Of a stretch of 14,869 nt of DNA, positions 12,549-14,869 are shown one piece after another. The DNA comes from Bacteroidales bacterium UBA2764 (GTDB lineage: Bacteria > Bacteroidota > Bacteroidia > Bacteroidales > Paludibacteraceae): contig DEIW01000028.1 in the NCBI GenBank assembly GCA_002352705.1, positions 11,701 through 26,569 of the forward strand, in the 5' to 3' direction. The translations under genes were made by a program, and so were the position numbers. The notes below the pieces were generated by a model. The model saw nothing but the letters and a program-made list of their open reading frames with translations. It was not told the origin of the DNA and did no database searches. Positions within the stretch are counted from its first letter, which is position 1. Each line of letters opens with the position of its first letter.

Positions 12549-14624
12549 ATGGCATTTAATCGCACTTTAATCACAGCAGCACTCCCTTATGCGAATGGTC
12601 CTGTGCATATCGGACACCTCGCCGGAGTGTATGTCCCCGCTGACATCTACGCACGTTATCTGCGTCTGAAGGGGCAAGAAGTTCTATTTGTATGCGGTTC
12701 GGACGAACATGGTGTTCCGGTCACTATACGTGCCCGCAAGGAAGGTATCACCACCCAGCAGGTAGTGGACCGCTATCACGAGTTGATTAAGAAATCATTC
12801 GCTGATTTCGGTATCTCTTTCGACATCTATTCCCGCACCACTTCCCCTACCCATCATCAGTTTGCATCGGATTATTTCCGGGCGATGTATGATGCCGGTC
12901 AGTTTGTGGAGGAGACGTCCGAGCAGTTCTATGACCCGCAGACAGGACATTTTCTAACCGACCGGAATATCCGGGGTGAATGTCCTCGATGCCACTCGCT
13001 GGGCGCTTACGGAGACCAATGCGAGAAATGCGGGGCTACCCTTTCGCCGGATGAACTGATCAACCCGTACAACGCCGAGACCGGTAATCCGTTGGCTAAA
13101 AAGGCTACCAAGCACTGGTACCTGCCGCTGGACAAATACCAGGCGTGGTTGGAGGATTGGATCCTCAATAACCATAAAGAATGGAGACCGAACGTCTATG
13201 GCCAGTGTAAGTCATGGCTTGACGGAGGCCTCAAACCCCGCGCCGTCACCCGTGACCTCGACTGGGGTATCCCTGTGCCGGTAGAGGGAGCGGAAGGCAA
13301 GGTGCTATACGTATGGTTTGACGCACCCATCGGATATATCTCCAATACCAAAGAACTGTGCGAAGCCCATCCTGAGAAATACGGAGAATGGCAGAAATGG
13401 TGGAAACAGGAAGATACAAGAATGATCCATTTCATCGGAAAAGATAACATTGTTTTCCATTGTATCGTCTTCCCCGTTATGCTCAAAGCGCAGGGGTACA
13501 ACCTGCCGGATAATGTGCCGTCAAACGAATTCCTCAATCTTGAGGGTGACAAGATATCCACCAGCCGCAACTGGGCAGTATGGCTTAATGAATATATCGA
13601 TGATTTCCCCGGCAAACAGGATGTGCTGCGCTATGTACTCACCGCCAATGCTCCGGAGACCAAAGACAATGACTTCACATGGGCAGATTTCCAGGCACGC
13701 AACAACAACGAACTGGTAGCCATCTACGGCAATTTCGTAAACCGCGCGCTGGTTCTTACCAACAAGTATTTCGGAGGGGCAGTGCCTGCATGCGGAGAGA
13801 TGACCGATTATGACAGACAAACCATCGAGGAGTTCAAGAATGTCAAAGCCACATTGGAAGAACTGCTCAATAACTTCCGCTTCCGCGATGCACAGAAAGA
13901 AGCAATGAACCTCGCCCGTATCGGTAACAAGTACCTGGCAGATACAGAGCCTTGGAAACTCGCCAAAACGGATATGGACCGCACCGCTACCGTCCTGCAT
14001 CTGGCACTGCAGATTGCAGCCAACCTTGCCATTGCTTTTGAGCCATTTCTACCGTTTTCATCGGATAAATTGAGGACTATGCTCCGCCTCAATGAGGCTG
14101 CCGGCTGGGAGGATTTAGGCCGTATTGACCTCTTGCCGGAAGGTCAGCAACTGGGAGAAGTATCGCTTCTCTTCGAGAAGATTGAGGATAGTGCCATTCA
14201 GGCCCAGCTTGACCGCTTGGAGCGCATCAAGAAGGAGAACGAAGAAGCAGCCAAAGCGGAGGCGCTCAAGAACTGGCGTCCGGAGCCTGTTAAAGACCCT
14301 ACTTCTATCGATGAATTCGACAAAAACGACATACGCGTAGCTACTGTTCTGGAGTGTACGAATGTCAAGAAGTCCGACCGTCTTCTCCAATTCAAACTGG
14401 ACGACGGTATGGGCGGTCGCACGATCCTGTCCGGTATCGCGCAATCATATCCCGACCCGTCTGTACTCGTAGGAAAGCAAGTGCTCTTCATTGCTAACTT
14501 CCCGCCGCGCAAGATGATGGGTATCGAATCTCAAGGAATGATTCTCTCAGCAGTCAACGCAGACGGCAAACTCGTTGTCACCACTGTCTCCGCCCCCGTC
14601 AAGAACGGCAGCCAAGTAGGGTGA
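12549..14624 (+). CDS. metG: Methionyl-tRNA synthetase with C-terminal tRNA-binding domain
   Basis: Charges tRNA-Met with methionine. The start at 12549 gives MAFNRTLITAALPYANGPVH, the usual beginning, and follows the consensus promoter and leader; an upstream in-frame ATG at 12432 lies inside the promoter and is rejected. The product has 691 residues. HIGH signature is at 20-23; a zinc knuckle of four cysteines at 145, 148, 158 and 161 (CPRC, CEKC); KMSKS-type signature as KISTS at 335-339. The anticodon-binding helical domain follows, then a charged linker (about 550-580) and an EMAP II/Trbp111-like tRNA-binding domain from about 585 (NDIRVATVLE, RTILSGIAQSYP, FPPRKMMGIESQGMILSA) that usually supports dimerisation. 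It is a single-gene unit ending in a heptad repeat and a strong terminator. Confidence 0.98.
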   Translation: MAFNRTLITAALPYANGPVHIGHLAGVYVPADIYARYLRLKGQEVLFVCGSDEHGVPVTIRARKEGITTQQVVDRYHELIKKSFADFGISFDIYSRTTSPTHHQFASDYFRAMYDAGQFVEETSEQFYDPQTGHFLTDRNIRGECPRCHSLGAYGDQCEKCGATLSPDELINPYNAETGNPLAKKATKHWYLPLDKYQAWLEDWILNNHKEWRPNVYGQCKSWLDGGLKPRAVTRDLDWGIPVPVEGAEGKVLYVWFDAPIGYISNTKELCEAHPEKYGEWQKWWKQEDTRMIHFIGKDNIVFHCIVFPVMLKAQGYNLPDNVPSNEFLNLEGDKISTSRNWAVWLNEYIDDFPGKQDVLRYVLTANAPETKDNDFTWADFQARNNNELVAIYGNFVNRALVLTNKYFGGAVPACGEMTDYDRQTIEEFKNVKATLEELLNNFRFRDAQKEAMNLARIGNKYLADTEPWKLAKTDMDRTATVLHLALQIAANLAIAFEPFLPFSSDKLRTMLRLNEAAGWEDLGRIDLLPEGQQLGEVSLLFEKIEDSAIQAQLDRLERIKKENEEAAKAEALKNWRPEPVKDPTSIDEFDKNDIRVATVLECTNVKKSDRLLQFKLDDGMGGRTILSGIAQSYPDPSVLVGKQVLFIANFPPRKMMGIESQGMILSAVNADGKLVVTTVSAPVKNGSQVG

Positions 14625-14627
14625 TGG

Positions 14628-14690
14628 GAATTGAGAATTGAGAATTGAGAATTGAGAATTGAGAATTGACATTTGACATTTGAGAATTGA
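14628..14690. repeat. 7-bp tandem repeat, nine units (GAATTGA/CATTTGA)
   Basis: Six GAATTGA units, two CATTTGA units and a final GAATTGA run head to tail with no gaps, starting four bases after the metG stop. It is an intergenic heptad repeat of the kind scattered through Bacteroidales genomes; copy number may vary between strains. Confidence 0.95.
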
Positions 14691-14693
14691 GAG

Positions 14694-14732
14694 ACAAGAA
14701 AAGAGAGACGGTGACCGTCTCTCTTTTCTTGT
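14694..14732. terminator. Long-stem terminator after metG
   Basis: ACAAGAAAAGAGAGACGG (14694-14711) and its exact complement (14715-14732) form an 18-bp perfect stem with a TGA loop. The descending arm is pyrimidine-rich (CTCTCTTTTCTT). It should end metG transcription and, being symmetric, also minus-strand transcription coming from the tRNA side. Confidence 0.8.
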
Positions 14733-14799
14733 AGCGGGACCCAGGATTGAAACAATCGTGCCTTTGGGCTAAGAACTGGGGACCTCATGATTCATAATC
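14731..14799 (-). pseudogene. Broken duplicate of the tRNA-Met 3' half
   Basis: Bases 14731-14751 and 14776-14788 match the intact tRNA 3' half at 14825-14858 base for base. Two things are wrong with it: a 24-base insert (14752-14775) splits the T-loop, and the anticodon-arm segment GATTCATAATC (14789-14799) is in the opposite orientation to its counterpart at 14859-14869. The D-arm and 5' acceptor strand are absent, since the next bases are the terminator of the intact tRNA. It cannot fold as a tRNA; it may be a recombination or attachment-site remnant. Confidence 0.7.
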
Positions 14800-14801
14800 A
14801 A

Positions 14802-14824
14802 AAAACCACCCTTGCGGTGGTTTT
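14802..14824 (-). terminator. Terminator of the tRNA-Met transcript
   Basis: On the minus strand AAAACCACC and GGTGGTTTT form a 9-bp stem with a 5-base loop (GCAAG), followed by a T run. It begins one base after the C that follows the tRNA discriminator base. Confidence 0.85.
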
Positions 14825-14825
14825 G

Positions 14826-14869
14826 TAGCGGGACCCAGGATTGAACTGGGGACCTCATGATTATGAATC
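14826..14869 (-). tRNA. tRNA-Met (CAU), 3' half; 5' half outside window
   Basis: Read on the minus strand from the right edge: anticodon loop TTCATAA with anticodon CAT (14865-14863), anticodon-stem 3' strand TCATG, five-base variable loop AGGTC, T-stem CCCAG/CTGGG with loop TTCAATC, acceptor strand TCCCGCT and discriminator A. The encoded sequence continues CAAAA, so CCA is not encoded and must be added. A CAU anticodon also occurs in initiator tRNA and in lysidine-modified tRNA-Ile2; the missing 5' half is needed to decide. Confidence 0.88.

Noticed and set aside
14628..14690. CRISPR array
   Set aside because: Units are 7 bp with no spacers; this is a simple tandem repeat. The 22-, 23-, 18- and 11-bp repeats elsewhere also lack unique spacers of CRISPR size, and no cas gene is present.

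Overview
The window looks like chromosomal DNA of a member of the Bacteroidota, most likely the order Bacteroidales. Several intergenic regions carry the characteristic promoter of that phylum (TTTG or TTG, about 20 bases, then TAnnTTTG). The gene content also fits: a secreted protein with a type IX secretion (T9SS) C-terminal sorting domain, a GldJ-type gliding/T9SS lipoprotein, a folP-cdaA gene pair, and a methionyl-tRNA synthetase with the fused C-terminal tRNA-binding domain.

Layout. (1) Bases 1-4834, minus strand: a two-gene operon of a 1038-residue multidomain T9SS cargo protein (4834 to 1718) followed 12 bases later by an outer-membrane beta-barrel/OmpA-like protein that runs off the left edge. 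(2) Bases 5129-7306, plus strand: an accessory-looking cassette of seven small genes I cannot assign to a pathway, read from two TAnnTTTG promoters. It contains a nested hairpin leader, an 11-bp tandem array at a gene boundary, a short leader ORF, and a closing tandem repeat plus bidirectional terminator. (3) Bases 7457-9495, minus strand: gldJ-like lipoprotein gene followed by gcvH (glycine cleavage H protein). (4) Bases 9770-11303, plus strand: folP (unusually short) and cdaA (c-di-AMP synthase). (5) Bases 11253-12311, minus strand: an outer-membrane beta-barrel protein whose 3' end overlaps cdaA and whose sequence resembles the barrel of the OmpA-like gene at the left edge. (6) Bases 12549-14624, plus strand: metG, then a heptad tandem repeat, a long-stem terminator, a broken duplicate of a tRNA 3' end, and at the right edge the 3' half of a tRNA-Met (minus strand).

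How it fits together. The cargo protein, the GldJ-like lipoprotein and the two barrel proteins all act at the cell envelope and suggest an organism with a working T9SS. The intergenic regions upstream of the cargo operon and of gldJ share a 17-base identical word and a 14-base palindrome, which may be regulatory. FolP, GcvH, CdaA and MetG are housekeeping functions (folate, one-carbon metabolism, c-di-AMP signalling, translation). The 5129-7306 cassette is the part with no clear function, and it is the best place to look for something undescribed. All calls come from reading the sequence and recalled family knowledge; no searches were run.
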